Source: JAHBVY01 sp964415255
GTDB taxonomy: Bacteria > Myxococcota_A > Polyangia > Polyangiales > Polyangiaceae
Assembly (NCBI GenBank): GCA_964415255.1
Contig: CAYQAC010000006.1
Coordinates: 12,014 to 76,013 of the forward strand
Length of the DNA: 64,000 bases
Direction: 5' to 3'
Numbering within the stretch: position 1 is the first letter of the stretch; each line of letters begins with the position of its first letter. This document shows, in pieces, positions 56,147-64,000 of this stretch. The position numbers and the translations under genes are program-made. The notes beneath the pieces are model-generated. The model was not told the DNA's origin, did no database searches, and worked only from the letters and a program-made list of their open reading frames with translations.

Positions 56147-58821
56147 GAACGCTTGCCCTTCTTCTTCTGCTCCACCTGGCTCAGGCGGGCCTCCAGCCCC
56201 TCCACCTTCTCTTGCAGCGCGGTGAGCTCACGAGCCGTACGCTGCGCTGACTGCTTGGGGCCCGCTGCCAGCGCCTGGAGGCTGAGCCTCAGGCGGCGCT
56301 GCACGCGAGGATCGGGCTCTCGCGCGAGCCGCGCCCGCAGCGCTGGCGCGGCGCGCGAGTCTCCCATCAGCTCCAGGGCGCGCGCCACGTCGCCGCGCAG
56401 GTGGGGGTGCGCGTCATCCAGCAAGTCTTCCAGCGCGCGCCGCGCGCGCCGCGACTCCGACACCTCGGCGAGCGCGAGCACCGCCGCGCGGCGCCCCCGC
56501 GTCGAGACGCCGTACGCCGTGCTCTCGAGCACCACGTCCTCCGCCGCAGGGTCCCCCAAGGCCGCGAGCCCACCCAGGGCGCCCACGCGGATGGCGTCGC
56601 CCCAAGCAGGCTTGCTCATCAGGCGCGGCAACAGCGCGCGGGCGCTCGCGCCGCGGCTCTGCCCCAGCGCCCGCGCCGCCTCCCCCTGCACCACGTAGCT
56701 CATGTCGGCGCGCGCGTGCTTCATCAGCGCCTTCTCCACCCGAGGGTCCTTGTAGCGCCCCAGCGCGACGATCACCGCGCGGCGCACCCGGTGCTCCGCC
56801 ACGCTCACGTGCGGCAGCAGCGCGAGCAACCCGCGCTCGTCGCGCAGGCGGCCGAGCGCCTGCGCCGCCGACGCCCGCACCATCCACGGCTCCGCCGCGC
56901 TCGCGAGGCAGCGCGCCAGCGCGGCGATCGCGCGGCGACCGCCCTTCTTGCCGAGCAGCTGCGCCGCCGCCCAACGTGAGCGCGCCCGCGGGCCATGCAA
57001 CAGCTGCTCCTCGAGCATCTTCGGAGGGCACTCGACGTCCACCCGCCCAAGCAAGCGGAGCTCTGGATCCACCTCCACCCACTGTGGCGGCGCCGAGAGC
57101 TTAATCGTCAGGGAGCCGCTCTTGGCGTCCACGCGCCGCGCGTGACGCGCTGTCCTCCCCTCCCCCAGCCCCAGCTCCACCTCACACCACAGGTCGTAGA
57201 GCGGCGCGTTCTCCGCGCGCTGCTTCTGCTTGAAGTCAATCGTCAGTAGGCCTGACTCATAGCTCACCTTCACGCTGAGCTCCGGGTGCCCTGGCTGGTA
57301 CACCCAGGTGTCGAAGAAGCGCTCGAGGCTCACGCCCGTCTCCGCCTCCAGCGCGCGCCTGAGATCGAGCGTCTCCACCACGCCGCCCGCGTGCGCCGTG
57401 AGGTAGCGCCCCACCCCGCGCCAGAACCGCTCCTCCCCCAGCTCACGACACAGGAGGTGGAGCACCAAGGCGCCCTTCTCGTAGAGGTGACGATCGAACA
57501 GATCGATGGGCGCGTCGTAGTCGCGGCACACCACCGCCCGCCGGTAGCGCGCGGCCTCACCCAAGTAGTTCGCTAGATCTCGCTCCAGCGCGTAGTCGTA
57601 CTCATCGCGCCCGAAGCGCGCCTCACGATCCACCAGCTCACAGAAGGTAGCAAAACCCTCGTTCAGCCAGGCGTGAGACCAGTCGCGACAGGTGACGAGA
57701 TCCCCGAACCACTGGTGCGCCAGCTCATGCGCCACGAGCGAGGAGGTGTCGATGTCGCGCGCCGCCTTGGCGTCCAACAGCACGTCCTCCTCCAGGGTGG
57801 TGGCGGTGGTGTTCTCCATGCCGCCGAATATGAAGTCCGCCACCACGATCTGGCTGTAGCGGCTGAACGGATACAGCACGCCGGTCTTCTCGCTGAACAG
57901 CCGGAGCATGGACTCCGTGTGCTCGAAGGCGCGCTCACCATCGGCGCGCCGCCCCGGCGGCACGTAGTAAGCGAGCTCCACCTCGCGATCGGGCGCGAGC
58001 TTCACCTGCTGTGTCCACACCTCGAAATCACCCGCGACCAAGGTGACCAGGTAGCTCGGGTGCGGCGCGTCGAGCTTAAAATGGAAGGTGTCCTGACCTT
58101 CCCCGGTGCTCGTCAGCTGGCCTGCCTGCTCGGTCGCCTCCTCAGCGGCCGGCTTGGCTGCCCTGCTGGACACCTTCTTAGTCGCCTTGCTGGCCGCCTG
58201 CTTGGCCTTGCCAGTCGCCTGCTTGGCTGCCTTCGTCGCCTGACGTGGGCGCGCCGGCACGTGGCTCACCAGCTCCCCGTTGCTGAGCACCGTCATCCCG
58301 GCGGGGACCCGCACCTTCACGGACGTGGTCATCTTCTGGTGCGGCTTGTCGTGACAAGGGAACCAGTAGCGCGCGTCCTCGTCCTGACATTGACTGTAAA
58401 CCTGACGAGGCCGCCCCGGCACCTGGGCGTCCGGCTCCAGGAAGTAGAGCCCGCGGGTGGGCTCCGCGGCGTAGCGCACCACCACCTGGCAGCGCTTCAC
58501 GCGGCGCGGCACGGTCACCGTGAGCTGCTCCCCATCGTAGTGGTAGCTTGGCTCCTGCGACTTGCCGCCTGTCACCAGCGTCACGGCGTGAACGTCGAAG
58601 TCCACCGCGTCCAGCACGACGGCGGTGGCCTCGGAGTCCACGCGCACGAGCTCAAGGCTCGCGCTGCCGCTCACGCGCTTGGCGGCGAAGTCGAGCGCGA
58701 TATCGAGCGCTAGGTGCTCGACTCGGAACGGACACGAGCGCTCATAGCGCCGCGGGCCATGGGTCAAGCTGAGGGGAGCAGAGCAACCTGAATGACATGA
58801 GAGTGAGCTCACCCTTTGCAT
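56143..58821 (-). CDS. M1 family aminopeptidase with Lys/Ala-rich insertion and C-terminal HEAT repeats
   Basis: 892 residues from ATG 58821 (GGAG 9 bp upstream); ATG 58857 would add 12 residues. Zn-peptidase core: FGGMENTTATTLEEDVLL (GxMEN), HELAHQWFGDLVTCRDWSHA (HExxH) with the downstream Glu in NEGFATF. The N-terminal domain has an insertion of about 45 residues (PRQATKAAKQATGKAKQAAS, continuing with AKPAAEEATEQAGQ). The C-terminal ~300 residues are HEAT repeats (ARALGQSRGASARALLPRLM), not the usual C-domain. A charged coiled coil ends the protein. It is coupled to enoyl-CoA hydratase. Confidence 0.93.
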   Translation of the reverse strand: MQRVSSLSCHSGCSAPLSLTHGPRRYERSCPFRVEHLALDIALDFAAKRVSGSASLELVRVDSEATAVVLDAVDFDVHAVTLVTGGKSQEPSYHYDGEQLTVTVPRRVKRCQVVVRYAAEPTRGLYFLEPDAQVPGRPRQVYSQCQDEDARYWFPCHDKPHQKMTTSVKVRVPAGMTVLSNGELVSHVPARPRQATKAAKQATGKAKQAASKATKKVSSRAAKPAAEEATEQAGQLTSTGEGQDTFHFKLDAPHPSYLVTLVAGDFEVWTQQVKLAPDREVELAYYVPPGRRADGERAFEHTESMLRLFSEKTGVLYPFSRYSQIVVADFIFGGMENTTATTLEEDVLLDAKAARDIDTSSLVAHELAHQWFGDLVTCRDWSHAWLNEGFATFCELVDREARFGRDEYDYALERDLANYLGEAARYRRAVVCRDYDAPIDLFDRHLYEKGALVLHLLCRELGEERFWRGVGRYLTAHAGGVVETLDLRRALEAETGVSLERFFDTWVYQPGHPELSVKVSYESGLLTIDFKQKQRAENAPLYDLWCEVELGLGEGRTARHARRVDAKSGSLTIKLSAPPQWVEVDPELRLLGRVDVECPPKMLEEQLLHGPRARSRWAAAQLLGKKGGRRAIAALARCLASAAEPWMVRASAAQALGRLRDERGLLALLPHVSVAEHRVRRAVIVALGRYKDPRVEKALMKHARADMSYVVQGEAARALGQSRGASARALLPRLMSKPAWGDAIRVGALGGLAALGDPAAEDVVLESTAYGVSTRGRRAAVLALAEVSESRRARRALEDLLDDAHPHLRGDVARALELMGDSRAAPALRARLAREPDPRVQRRLRLSLQALAAGPKQSAQRTARELTALQEKVEGLEARLSQVEQKKKGKRS

Positions 58822-59017
58822 CGGTAGTCTCCGCTTGGCCGCGGAGCAAGCGGGCATTGTGACCCGGCGCGAACGCGATCGCCGCGCGGCGCCAAGCGGC
58901 GCAAGCCAACCCCCACCCGAACCCGCTGCTCAGCCGACCCCCCCGGTGACGATCCACCCCAAAGCTCGACCCGCCGCCCGAGCCGATCGGTCCAAGGCGG
59001 CCGCTCGCGCCGCCGCG

Positions 59018-60019
59018 TCAAGGCGACGTGGGCTCAGCAGACGCCGGCGCCGCGCCGACCTCCCCCGCTGGCTTCGCTGACGAAGGCGGAAAAATGAGCA
59101 CCAGCTCACGCGCCCGGGGCTCATACAAGAGCGTGGAGGTGGAGGGCTTTGAGCCCGCCTTCGCGCGCTCAGCGTACGCCTCGTACCAAGGCATCATGCG
59201 CCAGGCGTCGGTGTCCTTGATGTACTCGGGCACGATGAGATCGAGCGCTAGGTACTCGCTCTCTTGGTTAAGCTCTGGGCCGAACGTCCACTCCTCGGCG
59301 CCGGGCCGCGGGTGAAGATCGTTGTGCATCGCGCCGCCATAAAGAACGACGAGCTTGGGCTCCTTTTGCTTGGCCAGCTGCGCGCGCGCGTCGAGTTTGG
59401 TGTACTTCGCCACCGTCTCGAGCATGACCGCGATGTCGGCGGTCCCCACCTCGGTGATCTTCTGCAGATCTTCACAGCTCGGCTCGAGCGCCTTCGGCTG
59501 GATCCCCAGGCGCTTGGCGACGTTGCCGAGCTCCACGAACTCGTTCTGGTTCGAGCTCGCCTGACGCTCGGTCACCACCGCCTGCTGCGCCTCCACCTTC
59601 TTGACCGTCTCCTTCTTGCAGCTGGGGTTCGGGAACCACAGCTCCAAAATTAGATCGGAAGCCTGACCACGCAGCTCCGGCAACAGCTCGGTGGTGAAGC
59701 GCGCGGTGCTGGAGCGGACGTCCTCCGTGCCCTTCAGCGCGTGCGCCTCGCCCACCGCGAGCACACGCGGCTTGCGTGAGAGCACGTAACGGAAGGCGTC
59801 CACCGGCGTGGAGAACTCAAGGCAGCGCGCCGCGCCGCAAGCCTTTGCGCCGGTCGGCGACGTCTCCACCGGGCCAAACACCGGGGGCAGCTCGGGCGCC
59901 TCCACCTTGGGCTCGGTGGGCTGCGCGCTCGGCAACGTGGCCAAGTCGGGCTTCGGCGGCGGGGCATCATCGCAGCCCACGGGGGCGAGCAGCAGGCAGA
60001 GCGCCAAGGTCCATCGCAT
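59018..60019 (-). CDS. Hypothetical lipoprotein, possible ChaN/TraB-like fold
   Basis: 333 residues. The signal peptide ends in the lipobox APVGC (about residue 16). Motifs LAVGEAHALKGTEDV, SDLILELWFPNP and LVVLYGGAMHNDLHP are reminiscent of the ChaN/TraB/EreA clan, where GE-H and the later GGxxH are active-site residues. The match is weak and from memory. Ala/Pro/Ser-rich tails at both ends. Confidence 0.6.
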   Translation of the reverse strand: MRWTLALCLLLAPVGCDDAPPPKPDLATLPSAQPTEPKVEAPELPPVFGPVETSPTGAKACGAARCLEFSTPVDAFRYVLSRKPRVLAVGEAHALKGTEDVRSSTARFTTELLPELRGQASDLILELWFPNPSCKKETVKKVEAQQAVVTERQASSNQNEFVELGNVAKRLGIQPKALEPSCEDLQKITEVGTADIAVMLETVAKYTKLDARAQLAKQKEPKLVVLYGGAMHNDLHPRPGAEEWTFGPELNQESEYLALDLIVPEYIKDTDAWRMMPWYEAYAERAKAGSKPSTSTLLYEPRARELVLIFPPSSAKPAGEVGAAPASAEPTSP

Positions 60020-60188
60020 CCTAGAAGCCTAAAACACCCTTCGGCTCGCTACCAGCGCGGCGCGCCCACACAAGGCGAACCTGGGTCGCCACAGACGCTT
60101 GAAGGCGTGAGCGGGCGGCTCCTTAGCTGACTCAGGATGCGCTTCCAGGATCGCGCCGCGGCGGCGTTTCACGTATGAGTCATGACCC

Positions 60189-62336
60189 GTGACCGAGACC
60201 TTGACCGGCGAGGTGGTTCACGTCGTCTTCGAGAACGAAGAGACGGGGTTCCGCGTGCTGCGCCTGACCGGCGTGCGAGGTCATGGTGGGCTCACCGTCG
60301 TGGGGGTGAGCCCGGCGCTCGGGGTGGGCACCAGCGTGCGCGTCACCGGGGAGCTGCGCGTCGACCCCCGGCGCGGCCAGCAGTTTCAAGCGGAGGCCAT
60401 CGTCCCCGTCTTGCCCGAGACGCTCGGCGGCATCGAGCGCTACCTCGCCTCGGGCTTCATCACCGGCATCGGCGCGACGCTCGCCGAGCGCATCGTGGCG
60501 CGCTTCGGGCTCGAGACGCTGCGAGTGCTCGACGAAACGCCAGAGCGGCTGACTGAAGTATCAGGCCTCGGGAAGAAGCGCGCCGCCGAGATCGTCAAGG
60601 CGTGGAGCACCCAGCGCACGCAGAGCAGCGTGCTGCTCCTGCTCACGACCCACGGCGCGAGCCCGGGCCTCGCCGCGCGCATCATCGAGCGCTACGGCGA
60701 GCGCGCCGCGAGCATCATCCAGCAGAGCCCGTACCGGCTCGCGATGGAGGTGCGCGGTATCGGTTTCCGCACGGCAGATAAAATCGCCGCGTCGATGGGC
60801 ATCGCGGGGGACCACCCGGAGCGCGCCCAAGCCGGCGTGCTGCACGAGCTGCGCGAGGCAGCGGACTCTGGCCACGTGCTCCTGGCGCGACCGGAGCTCG
60901 TCACGCGCACGGCGACCATGCTCTCCGTGGGGGAAGATCACGTGGAGGCCGCGGTGGACGCGCTGTGGGCGGCGAGTCGCATCGTCATTGAAGAGGACTC
61001 CGTCTTCCTCCGGCGCTACCACGAGGCCGAGCAGAACGTGGTGCACGCGCTGCAAGATCTGCTGGCCAGCCCCGGCCGCGTGCTGAGTGGCCTCGAGCAT
61101 CACATCGCGCGCTTCGAGCAGCGCCTCGACATTGAGCTCGCTGCGCTCCAGCGCCGCGCGGTGGAGCTCGCCGCGGAGCACAAGGTGCTCATCATCACCG
61201 GCGGCCCCGGGGTGGGGAAGACCACGCTGGTGCGCGCCATCTTGAGCGTGCTGCTCGGCGCGGAGCTGAGCGTGAAGCTCGCGGCGCCGACCGGCCGCGC
61301 CGCCAAGCGCCTGGCGGAGGCGACTGGTCAGGAGGCCACCACCATCCACCGCCTGCTGGAGTACGACCCGCGCGCTGGCTTCCAGCGCACCGCGGAGAAC
61401 CCCATCGACGCGCAGGCGCTGGTGGTGGACGAGGCCTCGATGATCGATCTCCAGCTGGCGGAGGCGCTGCTCGGCGCCCTGCCGCCCGCCGCGCGGCTGA
61501 TCGTGGTGGGGGACGCCGATCAGCTGCCGAGCGTGGGCCCCGGCGCGGTGCTGCGCGATCTGATTTCATCAGATACACTGCCTACTGTGCGCTTAAACGA
61601 GGTGTTCCGCCAAGCGGAGCAGAGCCGCATCGTCCAGAACGCGCACCGCATTTACCGCGGTGAGCGCCCCGCCTCGGCCGGCGCTGAAGATCCAGAGGCT
61701 GACTTCTTCATCGTCACGCGGCGCGAGCCGGCGCGCGCAGCGGAGGCCGTGGTGGAGCTGGTCACCGGGCGCATCCCCGCGCGCTTCAATCTAGACCCGC
61801 GGCGCGACGTCCAGGTGCTGACGCCGATGCACCGCGGGGAGGTGGGCACCCTGGCGCTCAACGCCGCGTTGCAGGGGGTGCTGAATCCGCACGGAACCCA
61901 CCTCGAGCGCGGCGGGCAAGTCTACCGCTTGGGGGACAAGGTGATGCAGACCAAGAACGACTACGACCGCGAGGTGTTCAACGGCGACATCGGGCAGATC
62001 GCCGCGGTGGACCCTCACAAGAAGCAGCTCACGGTGCGTTTTGAGGGCCGCGAGGTGGCGCCGTACACGCTCGGCGAGCTCGACCACCTGCAGCTCGCCT
62101 ACGCCTGCAGCATCCACAAGAGCCAAGGCAGCGAGTACCCCGCCGTGGTGATCCCGCTGCTCACCAGCCACTTCGTGATGCTCTCACGCAACCTGCTCTA
62201 CACCGCCGTCACCCGCGCTCGTCAGCTGTGCGTCCTAGTAGCGGATCCCCGCGCCCTGGACATCGCGCTGTCCGAGACGCGCAAAGAAGAGCGCCTGACG
62301 CGCCTAGCTGAGCGGCTGAAGGTCATCCCCGCGTAG
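60189..62336 (+). CDS. recD2: RecD2-type DNA helicase
   Basis: 715 residues from GTG 60189. N-terminal OB-like segment and helix-hairpin-helix (GIGATLAERIVARFG; VSGLGKKRAAEIVKAW; VRGIGFRTADKIA). Superfamily 1B helicase motifs: Walker A GGPGVGKTTLVRA, APTGRAAKRLAEATG, VVDEASMIDLQL, VGDADQLPSVGPGAVLRD, and the C-terminal CSIHKSQGSEYPAVVIPL, YTAVTRARQLCVLV. It unwinds DNA 5'-3' without RecBC. A G-run element follows the stop. Confidence 0.95.
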   Translation: MTETLTGEVVHVVFENEETGFRVLRLTGVRGHGGLTVVGVSPALGVGTSVRVTGELRVDPRRGQQFQAEAIVPVLPETLGGIERYLASGFITGIGATLAERIVARFGLETLRVLDETPERLTEVSGLGKKRAAEIVKAWSTQRTQSSVLLLLTTHGASPGLAARIIERYGERAASIIQQSPYRLAMEVRGIGFRTADKIAASMGIAGDHPERAQAGVLHELREAADSGHVLLARPELVTRTATMLSVGEDHVEAAVDALWAASRIVIEEDSVFLRRYHEAEQNVVHALQDLLASPGRVLSGLEHHIARFEQRLDIELAALQRRAVELAAEHKVLIITGGPGVGKTTLVRAILSVLLGAELSVKLAAPTGRAAKRLAEATGQEATTIHRLLEYDPRAGFQRTAENPIDAQALVVDEASMIDLQLAEALLGALPPAARLIVVGDADQLPSVGPGAVLRDLISSDTLPTVRLNEVFRQAEQSRIVQNAHRIYRGERPASAGAEDPEADFFIVTRREPARAAEAVVELVTGRIPARFNLDPRRDVQVLTPMHRGEVGTLALNAALQGVLNPHGTHLERGGQVYRLGDKVMQTKNDYDREVFNGDIGQIAAVDPHKKQLTVRFEGREVAPYTLGELDHLQLAYACSIHKSQGSEYPAVVIPLLTSHFVMLSRNLLYTAVTRARQLCVLVADPRALDIALSETRKEERLTRLAERLKVIPA

Positions 62337-62337
62337 C

Positions 62338-62370
62338 CTTTTATTTTGGGGGTTTGCCTGTTTTGCGCCG
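62338..62370 (+). repeat. Dispersed G-run element after recD2
   Basis: CTTTTATTTTGGGGGTTTGC then CTGTTTTGCGCCG, in the 57-bp gap between convergent recD2 and the zinc-ribbon gene. Confidence 0.6.
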
Positions 62371-62393
62371 CGCGGCAGCGGAAGGGCTGTGGC

Positions 62394-63668
62394 TCAGTTC
62401 AGCGGCACGAGCTGCGTTTGGTCGGCGCCGCAATAGCGCGCGCCGTCTTCGTAGATTTGGCCACACGTGGGGCAAATGGTGCGGCGCGACGCAGGGGCAC
62501 CTGGGGGAGCGCCGGGCTGCGGCGCCGCGGAGGCGGGCTCCGGCTTCTGCCGACGGCGCATCATGAGCCCGCCCAACCCCAAAATAAAAATCCCGAACAG
62601 CCCGCCCAAAGCGACGACCCACGGGAGCCACGGGCGCTCCCGCTCGGCCACGCTCGTCACCTCAGCGCTGCCCACCTCCGAGCCCGCGATCAAGGCGATG
62701 GCCTCACCGCGCTCACCGCTCTCGTCGAAGCCCCCGCCGGCGAGCAGCGCGGCGTAGCGCTCCGCGGAGGCGACCTCGAGCACCACCTTGACGGAGCGCC
62801 CGCCCACGCTGGCGGTGATGTGCAGCTCACCCTCCGCGGCATCATCAGTCACGCTGACTAACCCGGTGTTGGAGAGGGTGACGCCGGGCGCCTTGGAGAG
62901 CGACCACGTGGGCGTCGCCGAAGCGGCGCAACCGGCGGCGTCGAGCACGCTCAAGCGAAACTGGAAGCTATCCCCCGGGCGGATCAGTTTGTGCTCCGGC
63001 CGCACCTCGAGGCGTGAAGCGGGGCCTGGGGTGGCGCAGCGGGCGACGGGTGGCTGCGGCTTGGGCAGCGCAGCTGACGGCATGGCACTCGGGATCGGAG
63101 CGGCGCTCGGGGCGGGAGCGGCGGTGGCCGGTGGGGGCGCGCCTTCGCGTTGGATCAGCTTGAAGCTGCGCGTCCGGCGCACGCTGGCGGTGCACGCCGT
63201 GCCCTCGATGACGAACTGGTATTGACCCGTCTCGTCGAAGCTGATCGCCTCGTCAGTAGCGCTCAGGGTGGTGATGACGGTCGCTTGGCGTGGATCGCCC
63301 GCCGCGGTTTTGCAGGTGGTGCGCCAGCCACGGCGACCTCCGGTGTGCGAACGCGGCGCGAGGCCGGGGAACTGCTCCCAGCACTCGGTGGTGCGGTAGG
63401 TCCGGGTGCCGCCATGGATCGCCAGCTCGCTCCCCAACTGCTGGATCGACACGGTGCCCCCAGCCGCGCCACCACCCCCTGGACGCGGGCCACACGCCTC
63501 GCCCCAACTCCCCACGCGCCAGTTGACGCTCATCGCCGTAGCCGACCAACGCCCTGACAACGTGAGCTCTTGTGCGTGCGCAGGAGCCGCCCAAGCGAGC
63601 ACGAGCGCAGCCAGCCACACGCCGCCGAGCGAGCGCATCAGGTAAACGGCCTGGCGAAGCAGGCGCAT
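62394..63668 (-). CDS. Exported single-pass membrane protein with C-terminal zinc ribbon
   Basis: 424 residues from ATG 63668. The signal peptide ends in AAPAHAQ. A beta-rich extracytoplasmic domain with several Cys follows, a Pro/Ala-rich linker, and an Ig/big-like segment (DSFQFRLSVLDAAGCAAS; TLSNTGLVSVTDDAAEGELH). One transmembrane helix (WLPWVVALGGLFGIFILGLG) is followed by a short cytosolic tail ending CPTCGQIYEDGARYCGADQT, a zinc-ribbon signature. Part of the tail DNA carries a G-run element (62574-62592). Role unknown. The tail is usual for a protein that signals or docks inside the cell. Confidence 0.7.
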   Translation of the reverse strand: MRLLRQAVYLMRSLGGVWLAALVLAWAAPAHAQELTLSGRWSATAMSVNWRVGSWGEACGPRPGGGGAAGGTVSIQQLGSELAIHGGTRTYRTTECWEQFPGLAPRSHTGGRRGWRTTCKTAAGDPRQATVITTLSATDEAISFDETGQYQFVIEGTACTASVRRTRSFKLIQREGAPPPATAAPAPSAAPIPSAMPSAALPKPQPPVARCATPGPASRLEVRPEHKLIRPGDSFQFRLSVLDAAGCAASATPTWSLSKAPGVTLSNTGLVSVTDDAAEGELHITASVGGRSVKVVLEVASAERYAALLAGGGFDESGERGEAIALIAGSEVGSAEVTSVAERERPWLPWVVALGGLFGIFILGLGGLMMRRRQKPEPASAAPQPGAPPGAPASRRTICPTCGQIYEDGARYCGADQTQLVPLN

Positions 63669-63734
63669 CACGGGCAGGCGCGTCACGCCGGCAGCTTGAT
63701 CGAGCGCTCTACCCACGTCTAGCGCGACAAACGG

Positions 63735-63760
63735 GTTTGGGGGGTTAGACGGCACCGCGC
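63735..63760 (+). repeat. Dispersed G-run element near the right edge
   Basis: GTTTGGGGGGTTAGACGGCA then CCGCGC, the cleanest copy, preceded by CTAGCGCGACAAACGG, which resembles the loop-proximal half of the hairpin family at 2638 and 23325. Confidence 0.7.
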
Positions 63761-63886
63761 TGCGCGCGTTGACACTGATATTTCAACCCGCTAGCGTCCG
63801 CGCGTCTCGGGGTGGCCCCCGCTCGTCCCCCTGCACACGTCGCATGGGCACCGAGTGGTGGCGCTCAGGCCGAGACCAGGAGAGCC

Positions 63887-64000
63887 ATGGCAGGATCCAG
63901 CACCCACACCCCCCCCCATGCAGCCAGCGCGACCCCTGATCGGCAGCGCAGGCTGCGGGCGCGCAGGCTGCAGCCGCGCAGGCTGCGGGCGCGCAGGCTG
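63887..64000 (+). CDS. Partial open frame with 15-bp repeats (right edge)
   Basis: ATG at 63887 with AGGAG 6 bp upstream; 38 codons to the edge without a stop. The last 54 bp are 15-bp units (CGCAGGCTGCGGGCG) giving an Arg/Leu-rich peptide in this frame. A second frame would give Ala/Gln repeats but has a stop upstream, and a poly-C run at about 63908-63917 could hide an indel. So coding status is uncertain. Confidence 0.3.
   Translation, partial: MAGSSTHTPPHAASATPDRQRRLRARRLQPRRLRARRL

Overview
The window looks like a draft-scaffold piece of a high-GC, Gram-negative chromosome, most likely a myxobacterium-type organism (Myxococcota, Polyangia-like). That placement is an inference from the dense coding, the many lipoproteins with Gly/Ser-rich linkers, PilT-type motility ATPases, the IgGFc-binding-like surface lipoprotein, fused isobutyryl-CoA mutase, and ECF/anti-sigma genes. 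Three runs of ten N (17201-17210, 41650-41659, 51650-51659) mark assembly joins. The first two are flanked by inverted copies of the adjoining sequence, so they are probably fold-back artefacts. I see no phage, insertion sequence, CRISPR array, rRNA or convincing tRNA.

Layout. 1-718: multihaem cytochrome c lipoprotein, cut by the left edge. 1.2-4.2 kb: icd and ahcY. 4.5-10.2 kb: envelope lipoproteins, an OmpA-like protein, a methyltransferase and small genes. 10.5-13.6 kb: mdh-sucC-sucD. 13.7-17.7 kb: a sigma32-like factor, an ECF sigma factor, a zinc-finger anti-sigma/TPR protein and an exported protein, in one tight transcription unit. 17.7-24.3 kb: cystathionine beta-synthase, lipoproteins, a hotdog thioesterase, ndk, a frameshifted kinase-like gene, dapD. 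25.1-26.7 kb: a DNA methyltransferase followed by a small PD-(D/E)XK nuclease. 26.7-30.2 kb: a LysR regulator divergent from a DUF2849-sulfite reductase-DUF934 operon. 30.3-33.8 kb: icmF. 36.5-39.5 kb: proS overlapping a cystathionine gamma-synthase/lyase gene. 39.8-45.9 kb: surface lipoproteins, two tandem paralogues with swapped modules, and cytidine deaminase. 46.1-50.0 kb: two PilT-family ATPases and rlmN. 51.2-56.1 kb: sulfatase-like lipoprotein, M17 aminopeptidase, aspartate kinase, enoyl-CoA hydratase. 56.1-63.7 kb: M1 aminopeptidase with HEAT repeats, a lipoprotein, recD2 and a zinc-ribbon membrane protein.

How the genes fit together. icd, mdh and sucCD supply four subunits of the TCA cycle. 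ahcY (SAH to homocysteine), cystathionine beta-synthase and the gamma-family PLP enzyme could together form a transsulfuration route, and the sulfite reductase operon supplies sulfide. lysC and dapD belong to lysine/diaminopimelate synthesis. IcmF and enoyl-CoA hydratase fit branched-chain or fatty acid metabolism.

The most interesting unexplained signals are: (i) the pair of secreted paralogues with two modules in opposite order (42.9-44.8 kb); (ii) a dispersed intergenic G-run element with core TTTTGGGGGTT and a GCACCGCGC arm; (iii) small tandem duplications that repeatedly span stop codons; (iv) two look-alike hairpins with a covarying base pair after icd and after the kinase-like gene; (v) the compact methyltransferase-nuclease pair with an inverted repeat just upstream; (vi) a PilT paralogue without the His-box histidine.
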